Source: Ditylenchus dipsaci
Taxonomy: Eukaryota > Nematoda > Chromadorea > Rhabditida > Anguinidae
Assembly: GCA_004194705.1 (NCBI GenBank)
Contig: SADC01001329.1
Coordinates: 186,001-250,000 of the forward strand
Direction: 5' to 3'
Length of the DNA stretch: 64,000 nucleotides
Every line of letters starts with the position of its first letter. The stretch's first letter is position 1. Made by a program: the position numbers and the translations under genes. Shown here piece after piece: positions 44,801 through 53,447 of this stretch. Below the pieces are notes generated by a model. That model was not told the DNA's origin, did no database searches, and saw only the letters and a program-made list of their open reading frames with translations.

Positions 44801-45748
44801 GCAAATGTAAAATTTTGTTTTGGCTGTAATTTGAAATTTTTTGAATTTTTTGAAGCCAATATGAAAGATTATACATTTTGAAACATTTGTGCTCGTTTTA
44901 TGACTTTTTCATTAGTAAACCAACCAAAAATGTGAGTTTTTAATATCAAAATTTGAAAATTTGTCAAAAGAGTTGAAAAAAACACAACTTATTTACCAAC
45001 CTACTACTTGATTTTTAATTTGTTCGATTTCTAATATTCAGGCCAGAATGGAAGAGTTGAAACGTAGAATTGCTGATAGAAGGCCAAGTCCCAGCAGCAA
45101 GTCTAGATTGTCTAAAGAAGACTCTTCTTCCAACTCTTCCCTAGCCATCGGCGAGAGTCATTCCAGAACTTCATCTGGTCCTACCAACTACTTGCATCAA
45201 GCTGTCGACCATCACCATCAGCCTGATGCCCAAATTTCCTCGCCTATGAACAGTAGTAGGGGCTCTTCGTCTAGAATGCCAGCTCACATGCCTGAACAAT
45301 TTACCCAATACATTGAGTCTTTGCCTGTCGCTACAAGAAGGAGACTAGCTGGCTCGGAGAAGCTAGTTACCGGGAGGAGATATGGCCGCGATCCCTCGAC
45401 CGAAAATAACCATCGCAGTGGTCTTCCACCTACTTTCATGTCTTCTTCATCCCATTCCTCTATTGCAAGCAGAGAACCTCAGGTTCGGGGTTTTATACAA
45501 TATATAAAAAATTTTTTTTTTTTCTTATTTCAGATACTGGCCCCGGAAGTATGCGCATCGATGTAGGAGAAATGGGTGGGTACAGCCAGAAACCACCTCC
45601 TGGAGCTACTAATGACCAGGATCAGACTGTAATAAGTGCAAGACAAAGTGCTGGAGGCACTACTACAGTTGTCGAGATCAACAAAGAGCACTTGGTTGTG
45701 GGAGAAAGGAGTCGGCGAAGTTCTTTGGGAAATTATGGAGAAAAGTAG
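35816..45748 (+). CDS. AMOT: Angiomotin-family protein (frame interrupted)
   Basis: Angiomotins are coiled-coil scaffolds at cell junctions that bind and restrain the Hippo effector YAP. Exons read: 35816-36000, 36030-36209, 39671-39791, 39834-40029, 41991-42333, 42384-42463, 42506-42626, 43546-43733, 43783-44088, 45042-45482, and one from about 45535 to the TAG at 45746-45748, about 790 codons. The family match is in segment order: ILQHLLQEGLQE (AMOT LQRLLQEQL), LEHAYSRIDQEFEQV, INDILPKNKELMEVQ with RTHIEMLEKALTNAQER, AQLEMELAQLRMQVSK, NSKEERISQLEDSFLEIQKR. The C-terminus is Ser/Pro-rich and lacks the vertebrate EYLI end. At least five 1-nt losses, often in A runs, break the frame (three in 41991-42333), and two exon joins are off phase. 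Upstream exons are probably missing. Confidence 0.75.
36242..36330. repeat. Partial TA MITE in angiomotin intron
   Basis: One end CAGTCGACTCTCGATATAGT with inner GGTGTCACTATATCGAGAG hairpin; the second terminus is missing. It is related to the element at 53187-53371. Confidence 0.6.
36624..37377. mobile_element. Internally deleted mariner element
   Basis: TA duplications (36622-36623, 37378-37379) flank long inverted repeats of about 120 bp beginning CAGGGTGGCGCATTATA and, reversed, ending TATAATTCGCCACCCTG. Between them is a truncated transposase gene. The full layout (TA, TIR, gene remnant, TIR, TA) is preserved in 754 bp. Confidence 0.9.
36831..37163 (+). pseudogene. Mariner transposase with central deletion
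   Basis: The N-terminal helix-turn-helix is readable as EKAKCVEWFIEEGKSVADFG with RYRREHG. It then jumps directly to the C-terminal catalytic part: PYSPDLTSCDFFL, an in-frame stop, then GWIKSQVYTTPIANMNELRE, RIEHAFASLPQQI and a TAA at 37161. Most of the DDE domain is gone, so the protein is inactive. The long TIRs might still be recognised by a full-length relative elsewhere (inference). Confidence 0.85.
38405..38790 (+). repeat. TACCACCTGGGTACC-type minisatellite
   Basis: A degenerate short-unit repeat (ACCACCTGGGTAC and variants) of about 390 bp inside the large angiomotin intron. It gives an open reading frame by chance (His/Tyr/Pro-rich), which I do not regard as a gene. Confidence 0.8.
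38830..39660. other. Angiomotin intron remainder, no gene
   Basis: It contains two half-copies of the CTAAGGCAAGGGT-type repeat (38830-38890, 39095-39165) and TTATACCCCTAT-like repeats near 39515-39570. Nothing coding is seen. Confidence 0.5.
40125..41624. mobile_element. Foldback element, TAGGGTTGTTAC ends, in angiomotin intron
   Basis: Inverted ends TAGGGTTGTTACTTTCGCG and, reversed, TAGGGTTGTTACACCGCG lead into CGCGAATATTCG words on both sides, the same arm vocabulary as 6257-7603. No convincing 8-bp duplication remains. The interior holds a hairpin at 40570-40780, a 27-bp match to the preceding angiomotin exon, and a GTTGTC repeat palindrome at 40920-41330. Confidence 0.7.
40920..41330. 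repeat. GTTGTC/GACAAC palindromic minisatellite
   Basis: Ends TGGCTCATTTATAAACGTTG and its exact mirror flank two inverted blocks of GTTGTCGTTGGC-type hexamer repeats on each side. The inner part mirrors CAAAATTGGACAAATTT and AATTTGTCTAATTTGG. Confidence 0.85.
44640..44795. repeat. GGCGTACGCAG repeat with GGGGCTAAAGCCCC
   Basis: Related to 17690-17845 and to half-copies near 37480-37545 and 50335-50390. Shared words are TTTAGTAACAATGTTTTTCG, TACACCGTTTTCGACTT and GGGCTAAAGCCCC. It lies within an angiomotin intron. Confidence 0.6.
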
Positions 45749-45980
45749 ATATGTGTTAGTAAACTTAAAGAGTTATTTATTGGGCTCAACAGAAACACCA
45801 TCTATAAAACAGAGCCGGAAAGTAGCGCAAAAAATTTTTAATAACGAGAATCTCGCTAGCTTCTTTTTCAGAAAAGTTTAGGAGAATTTGGTCTTCTTAG
45901 ATATCCAATAGGCAACTTTTAACCATAATTCTTTTCCCGTTCCAAAAAAGTTTGGACAAAAAGCATAGTAAAGTGATGAA

Positions 45981-46205
45981 TATGGTTGGCGGGTAACCGA
46001 AATTTTGGGTAACCGACTCGAACCGGAACCCAAATTTCCGGTTTTTCAAATAAAAAACTGAAAATTGGCAAATTTCTTTCCCGAAATAAAAATAAGGAAA
46101 TGAAAATTTTCAGTTTCGGTTACCCGAACCAATAACCGAAAACCGGAAAATTTCCGGTTTTCGGATAAAAAAAAATGAAAACGGATACCCGAACCGCCAA
46201 CCATA
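45981..46205. mobile_element. Small hAT-like element, GGTTACCCGAACCG arms
   Basis: Ends TATGGTTGGCGGGTAACCGA and, inverted, CTATGGTTGGCGGTTCGGGT. Flanks GTGATGAA (45973-45980) and GTGTTGAA (46206-46213) match 7 of 8. Arms use AACCGGAAATTTCCGG words. No ORF. Confidence 0.8.
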
Positions 46206-46468
46206 GTGTTGAAATACCATAGGGGCACCAAGGCATTTTTTAAATTTTTATGTTTTTCGAGCTTTTTCGTTACTTCACTAGCCTTTTTAAACTAACTCGG
46301 CTATGAGACCAAGATATCATCTAATTGAATTGGTAGTCTTCCTATGGCTTCCTAATGAGACCAAACTCATATGGGCAAGTAAAAAACAAGCTGACGAAAT
46401 TCTCTTGTTAGTTTCCTTCGTGTTTGTAATAAAGGAGATTAAGACATATTTTTACAGATTTATTTTCT

Positions 46469-46694
46469 GGCGCTAGTAGCGAATACCCCCCCCCCCCCCA
46501 AAATCGCTGTAACTACCCTTGCAAACAACAAGTTTAGGCTTAGCCCTTAGGCTTGGGGGTAGGCCAGCGTACGGAAGTTGTGACTAATAAAGAGTTTGCG
46601 CACATTTTCCGGGTCTAGGACATAAATTTGGGTACTTTTTACTTAAGTAAAAAGGGTGAAAATCGTTAGGGGGAGGGTATTCGCTACTAGGGTC
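46469..46694. mobile_element. GGCGCTAG-ended hAT-like element
   Basis: Ends GGCGCTAGTAGCGAATACCC and, inverted, GACCCTAGTAGCGAATACCC with poly-C tracts. Flanks TATTTTCT and GATTTTCT match 7 of 8. It contains a CTAAGGCAAGGGT-type repeat copy. Confidence 0.75.
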
Positions 46695-46699
46695 GATTT

Positions 46700-47220
46700 T
46701 CTCAGAGATTTTATATCGGCTTGATTTTGCAGCAGGAATTTCTGTTTAGATTAGAAATTTAATATGTTTGACTTACCTTTTTACTTAATTATTTGTGATT
46801 TTTGTGCCTTATCCCGTATTTTCTCTAAAAAAATTTCTCTTACTCCATAAGAAAGCCCCATGACCCAGGATGAGTTTGAAAAATAGAATTATATTTGAGA
46901 AATAGAAATATTCATTAGAGAAAATACGGTATTAGATTTTTGCAATAAGCTGAATCTTGTCTTATAGAAAACTAGAAAAATATATAACTGCTTTTGTAAT
47001 ACTTCTTTTGAAATAATATTTCGTTATACGTCAAATGATTTAGTGCCTTAAACTGGATTTTAGGTGCTAATATCTCAGTTTTGTAAATTTTTGCTCAATA
47101 AATTTAAATTTTAGAAAGATGGTGTTTAACTATTTTACAAAAAAGTTGTTAAAAGAGTAAATACTGAACTGCATCGGTAATTAATAACTCAATCATACTT
47201 GCAAAATTTTAAGAATTTCG
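46700..47220. other. No gene seen
   Basis: AT-rich sequence downstream of the angiomotin gene. Hairpin words GAGAAAATACGG / CCGTATTTTCTC occur at 46815 and 46918. Confidence 0.4.
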
Positions 47221-47221
47221 A

Positions 47222-47544
47222 AGGAACATAGTCGTCACCGACAATGAGAATTTCACACGTTTGAATGCGCGCGGGGTACCACTTTTATTGCGAAAAGATT
47301 CAAGAATATTTTTAGTGAACTAATAATGATATCATCAAAAAGGCAAAGCGATTGGTGTTGGGAATCAAACCCACTAGCGATTTAGACCGGTTGACGCGCT
47401 TCACCACTGCACTAACAAGTAACTTGTATATCTTCACCTACTTCAATATAATTAACTCCATTTGAAAAACAACAACAAATAAAAAAGTGTCCCGCGCGCA
47501 TTCGAACGAGTGAAATTCTCGTTGTCGGCAACGGCTATGGTCCT
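47222..47544. mobile_element. MITE containing a tRNA-like segment
   Basis: Mirror ends CATAGTCGTCACCGACAATG and CGTTGTCGGCAACGGCTATG, then GAGAATTTCAC / GTGAAATTCTC and GAATGCGCGCGGG / CGCGCGCATTC. The right end CTATGGTCCT is followed by TTAA. It belongs with the AGGACCAT MITEs at 17.6 and 56.7 kb. Confidence 0.75.
47345..47416 (-). tRNA. tRNA-like sequence (probably pseudogene)
   Basis: The minus strand reads GTTAGTGCAGTGGTGAAGCG (A-box-like D arm) and, 30 nt on, GTGGGTTTGATTCCCAAC (T arm with B box GGTTTGATTCC). The acceptor stem does not pair well, so it is probably a tRNA-derived segment inside a MITE rather than a working gene. Confidence 0.45.
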
Positions 47545-47723
47545 TTAAAAGAGAATCACACAGGAACAACATTACATTAAATCAATTAAACCGGATGGAT
47601 TTTTTATTATTCAAATCATATTAAAAATAGAAATATAAATATATCATTGGTAAAACATGTTCAATTTGATCTTTCCTGGTGGTTAGGAGCAGGCACCACC
47701 TGTCCCAACCCCAAAGCCATGTA

Positions 47724-48164
47724 CAGTCAAACCTCTATATACCGGCCCCCCCCTAAAAGTTCGTTCGCACCTTGGGTCCGACACTTTTTTTAGCTCGATT
47801 TTCAAAGCTTTTTTTAAATTCTGTTTTGACAGTCTGGTCGCAAATATCGCAAGGATTCCGATTTTGCCGATCGTTTTTCAATATTTGAATAATTTTACTT
47901 TTAAAAATACAAAACCTCTATATAACGGCCCTCTAATTTTTTTTTAGAGGGCCGTTATATAGAGGTTTTGTATTTTTTAAAAGTAAAATTATTCAAATAT
48001 TGAAAAACGATCGGCAAAATCGGAATCCTTGCGATATTTGCGACCAGACTGTCAAAACAGAATTTAAAAAAAAGCTTTGAAAATCGAGCTAAAAAAAGTG
48101 TCGGACCCAAGGTGGGAACGAACTTTTAGGGGTGGGGGGGGGCCGTTATATAGAGGTTTGACTG
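47724..48164. mobile_element. TA-flanked palindromic MITE, CAGTCAAACCTC ends
   Basis: The element is almost entirely palindromic: left half 47724-47942, right half 47943-48164, ends CAGTCAAACCTCTATATACC and its mirror, TA on both sides. A one-ended relative starts near 25672. Confidence 0.9.
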
Positions 48165-48557
48165 TATGAAAAGGTCGAGCAACTGAAGTTAGTGGTTGGC
48201 AGCGTTCACTGGCCAATTTGCTCTAAGTAAAGCTGCTGAAAAAGTAGTCAGTTATGTCAAGACGTTGTTTCCGTGTCTGCATACTGAACAATTAAAATAA
48301 CGACAACAAAATAAGTTTTGTTACTGGGAGGATATTGAAGTAATGAAGACTCGGGTTGGCAACGAGACGAGAACCCCACTGGATACATGATTTGGGAATG
48401 CCTCAGCATTCCTGAAATCTCAATCCAGTTTCCTGTTTACCTCTGACCCGTAGTAAGCCCCGAAAGTTTATTTTCTGATAATTGCTCGAAAAATCTCGAA
48501 ATTTCGTCCAAATTGTTTAAATTGTTTTGGAAATCTAACTAATTTTGTATATAATTT

Positions 48558-50247
48558 AGGTTAATCATTTTTTCTGTGGCAAATTTACTTTTTTTGCGGC
48601 AAATTTATTTTTTTTTTGTGGCAAATTTATTTTTTTTTTGTGGCAAATTTACTTTTTTGTAGCAAATTTATTTTTTTCTGTAGTAAATTTACTCTTTTTT
48701 GTAGCAAATCCGATTTTCGTGTGTAGCGCATATACTTGAGGTAGTGTGCTTTTTTATTCATCCTAAATTCTCGAAACTTGTATTCTGAGTCTTTGAATGA
48801 CTTGGACTTCATGAAAGACAGGTGGATTCATTGCTAGTAAAGCTGCTGGGCTGTAGGTCTAATCTAACATACACACACCTGGCACTCTCTCGGCTGCTTC
48901 ATTACTCAACATCTTCTGATGGATCAGTTATGAAGTTCTTAAATTCAAGCTTTCCGGATTTACCATCAATACAATGCATGATGATGATTCTTTCAACCTT
49001 AGTCACATTATGCTCCACCACTTTGAGAAGAGCAACACTTCAGTCCGTACGCTTTTGGATCTTAACGGGCTTCGTCCTGTAAAGAAAAGAGTGTTGGCCG
49101 AAATAGCTGGGTACAAGTGGGATCTTCTGAAACTGCTTGTGATCTTTCAGGAATTTGCAATTTTCGGGAGCTGGACCAAACCGAAATTCACAGTTCAGTT
49201 TTCTCGAAAACCGGTTTTCAGTCTAAAAAGACTAAAAACGGTATGCGGATCAAGCGTATCAACAGATATATATACATATATGTTTCTGAAGTTTTAGAAA
49301 TAAATAAGCACACTAGCTCAAGTATATGTGCTACAGACGAAAATCGATTTGCTACAAAAAAGAGTAAATTTGCTACAGAAAAAAATAAATTTGCACAAAA
49401 AATTAAATTTGCCACAAAAAGTAAATTAGCTACAGAAAAAATTTGCCACAAAAAAAATTAAATTTGCCACAGAAAAAGTAATTAGCTACAGAAAAAATTT
49501 GCCACAAAAAAAATTAAATTTGCACAAACAAAGTAAATTAGCTACAGAAAAAATTTGCCACAAAAAAATTAAATTTGCCACAAAAAGTAAATTAGCTACA
49601 GAAAAAATTTGCACAAAAAAATTAAATTGCCACAAAAAAAGTAAATTAGCTACAGAAAAAATTTGCCACAAAAAAATTAAATTTGCCACAAAAAAGTAAA
49701 TTAGCTACAGAAAAATTTGCCACAAAAAAAATTAAATTTGCCACAAAAAAAGTAAATTAGCTACAGAAAATTTGCCACAAAAAAAATTAAATTTGCCACA
49801 AAAAAAGTAAATTAGCTACAGAAAAATTTGCCACAAAAAAATTAAATTTGCCACAAAAAAGTAAATTAGCTACAGAAAAATTTGCCACAAAAAAATTAAA
49901 TTTGCCACAAAAAGTAAATTAGCTACAGAAAAAATTTGCCACAAAAAAATTAATTTGCCACAAACAAAGTAAATTAGCTACAGAAAAATTTGCCACAAAA
50001 AAAATTAAATTTGCCACAAAAAAAATAAATTGCCACAAACAAAGTAAATTAGCTACAGAAAATTTGCCACAAAAAAAAACATTTTTGCTACAAAAAAAGT
50101 AAATTTGCCACAAAAAACATTTTTGCTACAAAAAAAGTAAATTTGCCACAAAAAAAAACATTTTTGCTACAAAAAAAGTAAATTTGCCACAAAAAAAAAC
50201 ATTTTTGCTACAAAAAAAGTAAATTTGCCACAAAAAAATGATTAACC
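48558..50247. mobile_element. Foldback hAT-like element, TTTGCCACAAAAAAA arms
   Basis: Perfect 8-bp duplications TATAATTT lie at 48550-48557 and 50248-50255. Ends are AGGTTAATCATTTTTT and, inverted, GGTTAATCATTTTTTT. The left arm has about 7 units of TGTGGCAAATTTA; the right arm has dozens of units of AAATTTGCCACAAAAAAA, plus a variant TTAGCTACAGAAAAA (49320-50240), so the arms differ about sevenfold in length. The central 48725-49310 has matching inner ends (GCGCATATACTTGAGGTAGT and its mirror) and no recognisable gene. Confidence 0.85.
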
Positions 50248-50339
50248 TATAATTTAATCCCGATTTTAAACCCCGAAGCATTTCAGATCTTGATCCCGTG
50301 TGCTGAAGGAGCCCAAAATCCATGGTCACTAGCAGGGGC

Positions 50340-51510
50340 GTATCCAGAGGGAGGCTAACCGGCTATAGACCCCCCCCGTGAATATTTTTTGGTGGAGATA
50401 GTAACAATAACCGTGTTTTGAAAAGGCAAAGTCCAAATTTGCATCAAATTTTCTAAAATTGTCTGTTACTTTTTCGCCGCGTTTCTTTTTGCGGATTTCT
50501 TTTTTTAATTTCACAGGCACGGACCATTTATCTGTCTGAATAAAGGGAACAGTCAATAGTCATTTTTAAAGGGGTGTACAAGCGTGTTGCACCGCAAATT
50601 AAGGCAGGGAGCAGCAAGTTTTCAAATATCATCCTTGTTTTAACTCGTTTCATGTCAAATCTGATATTTATGACTTTATTCTACTTTTAAAAAGTAGGCA
50701 GAAAACTTTCGTCGGATCAGGTAGAACGCTTGTAGAAAACGGGTGAGAGAAATAAATTGCTGGTCCCATTTTTTAATATTTTGCAAATCATCTTAAACGT
50801 CTCCTAAGTAATTTTTATATACGCCAAACGATAGACAAGAAGTTTTCTGACGCTTTCCTGCATAAAAATCAACTGTCTGAAAAAAGCTTTGGAAAAAATT
50901 TGACTTTTTGACCAAGGCAAATCGAGGATCTGGTCAAATTACGATCAAAACGTTTTTTTCAGATAATTGATTTTTTATGCAGAAAAGTGTTAGAAAAGAA
51001 CTTTTCATTGTTCTAAGTATATTAGTTGGGAGACGCTTTAAGATTATTTGCAAAATATTATAAAAAATGCGAAAAAGCTAATTTGTCGATAGAGCAACTA
51101 TCGACAAATGTGTTGGCGCCTAATCTTTTTCCGGGTTATTTCAAATTCGCGCCTTGAGCTTATTTTCACTTTTTTAACTCGGCAGGGAGCCGGGCACTTT
51201 CCAAAAGTTCGTTCCCGCCCAGGCTCCGACAATTTTACACCGATTTTTTTAAATTTTTTCTATGTCAGTTTTGACAGTCTAGTCTTAAAAATCGCAAGGA
51301 TTCCGATTTTGCCAATCGTTTTACAGAAACTAAAACCACTCGTCGAAATGAAAGTATTGAAGAGAGCTCTTATGGTATGCATATACGCCATCTTCTGTTG
51401 AGTGCTCGGGTATAAAAGACTCATGCCAATCAAAATCGATGGCGAACTCCTGGTATATTCTTATTTAATTTTCCAATCGGATATCTATCAACTAGTATAT
51501 TCACTTTAGT
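50340..51510. other. No gene seen
   Basis: Contains a half-copy of the GGGGCGTATCCAGAGG repeat (50335-50390), an inverted pair around CTGAAAAAAGC / GTTTTTTTCAG near 50875-50965, and a degraded relative of the 47724 MITE (51185-51330, GTTCGTTCCCGCCC). No exon is supported. Confidence 0.4.
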
Positions 51511-51519
51511 AGTTTTGAA

Positions 51520-52949
51520 CAGGCCTGTGTACGGGCCCACCTTCTCACGGCTCGGCCCGGATATTTTTTTTTGGGCGGCCCAGCCCGGCCTGGAGCTTGA
51601 TTTTTTTTGGCCGGGCCGGGTCGGCCCGTATATATATAGCCGCTATGCATGGTGATTCACGAATTTTTCCTATTTGTTTGGCACTGCCATTCCAATTCTT
51701 TTTTTATTACACCGAATAAGACTATTACCATTCGAAAGCTCGCATATTCGGATTGTGTTGTGTATGAAAAAGCAAAATTTTTTTGATTAATCTTTAAAAA
51801 TTGTTGCAAATCAAAAAATTGTTCAAAATGGGCAGTTTAAGGGGCTAATGTTTGAATAACCAGCTATTAATTTCTGGTTGTAGCTAAAGCACACACCAAA
51901 ATACTGATTTCCCCCAGTATATTTATTTTTTCCCAGTAAATTTGAGTCTCGAACAAAATACTAATTTACCCCAGTAAATTACTGATTTCCCCAGGTAAAT
52001 TTGGTGATTTGTGCAATTTAAGTCAACATTTTGCGAGAAAACGAATTTTTTCAGTCGAAAATTACGTTTAGCTGGTCAGAATTCTACTCCAGAATGGGCC
52101 AGAAAACCTTGAAAGTTGGTTTTCTGAGGGTTTGATGAAGGGGGTAGACCTTTCGCAAAAAAGCGATCTAGCGTATCAGAATTTCAGTTCGATGGGCTTA
52201 ATTGCTCAGAATCGTGTGGTTTGGCAAAGCTTGAGGAAGTTCGGGATATATTATGATTGATTAAGCCCATCGAACTGTAATTCTGATACTATATAGATAC
52301 AATATTCTGATATAGATTGCTTTTTTGCGAAACGTCTACTCCCTTTCGGTAAACCCTCGAAAACCAACTTTCAAGGTCTCCTGGCCCATCCTGGAGTAGA
52401 ATTCTGACCAGTTGAACGTAATTTTCGACCGAAATTTGACTTAGATTGCACAAATCACCTAATTTACTGGAGGAAATATTTATTTCGGGGTGTAATTTCA
52501 ATTATAGCCTGAATTTTTACTAATCGTATAACACTCTGAATAAATTTTGACACAATGTTGTAGTTTGAAGAGCTAAATACTAATTTTACAGATTTATTTC
52601 GGTTATTCGCAAGTTATACGCGAAATACTTCAACTCTGACTCCAATACAAACTCTGACTTCAACTCTGGATTCCTGGATTTCACGAGCCGTAGTTACAAT
52701 GACATTCGAATCCGGAAAGCATGGCAAGAATGAAAGGCAGGGAAACTTTTTTGTTTTATTCGATAATTGATAAAAAAAACAGTATGAAAAAGATGAAAGG
52801 TAAAAAAAAGCAGTATTTTGAAGTATACTGCTGAAAAAGTAATTCTGAGCGTAGTTTTTCAAGTTTGGCCCGGTCCGGAAGGGATTTAAAAATTTGGCCC
52901 GGCCCAGGCTTCCAGAATCACGGCCCGGGCCGGCCCGTGCACAGGTCTG
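51520..52949. mobile_element. Foldback hAT-like element, GGCCCGG arms
   Basis: Perfect 8-bp duplications GTTTTGAA lie at 51512-51519 and 52950-52957. Ends are CAGGCCTGTGTACGGGCC and, inverted, CAGACCTGTGCACGGGCC. GC-rich arms of GGCCCGGCCC words contrast with an AT-rich interior. A second inverted repeat (51890-52495, arms around AGAATTCTACTCCAG) is nested inside. It is the long relative of 27581-27919. Confidence 0.9.
51890..52495. repeat. Nested inverted repeat within the GGCCCGG element
   Basis: GTCAGAATTCTACTCCAGAA (52076) is mirrored by CTGGAGTAGAATTCTGACC near 52390. The left side carries TTTCCCCAGTAAATT repeats with a shorter right counterpart. Confidence 0.7.
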
Positions 52950-53186
52950 GTTTTGAATACTTTTTGAGGCAGACGATATAATTGAAAAGTTTAATTTAAA
53001 ATTACTGAAATTAAAACAAGGCTTCCATAATCTTTTTTCAGAAATCAGACTAAAAAAGTTTTAAAATAGTCTTGATTTGCTTTAAAGTTTAAACATTTGT
53101 GCGCTCATTTTTTAAAGTTGAAAAAACATTTTTAGAAATCATTTCTGACCTGTTTTTATAATAAAAAAACTTCCACTATGCCAATA

Positions 53187-53371
53187 CAGTCGAACCTCTT
53201 TATAGTGACACCCCTGGGGACCGACCCCTAGGTGTCACTATATCCAGGTGTCACTATATCGGGGTGTCACTATATCCTATATTACTATATGTCGGCCAAC
53301 CAAATCGGGCCCGGGTGTCACTATATCAAGGGTGTCACTATATCGGGTGTCACTATAAAGAGGTTCGACTG
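53187..53371. mobile_element. TA-flanked MITE just downstream of CUL1
   Basis: TA at both sides, ends CAGTCGAACCTCTTTATAGT and its mirror, interior repeats GGTGTCACTATATC. It is 77 bp beyond the CUL1 stop codon, so it may form part of the CUL1 3' end. Confidence 0.85.
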
Positions 53372-53447
53372 TAGTCTAAAGCAATAAAGAAAAACAATTT
53401 ACTTTGACGCATAAAACAACGAACAACACATTTACTCTATTTGATAT

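Noticed and set aside
49117..50113. Long Lys/Ala or Phe/Val-rich frames on both strands
   Set aside because: They translate the TTTGCCACAAAAAAA satellite and have no coding meaning.
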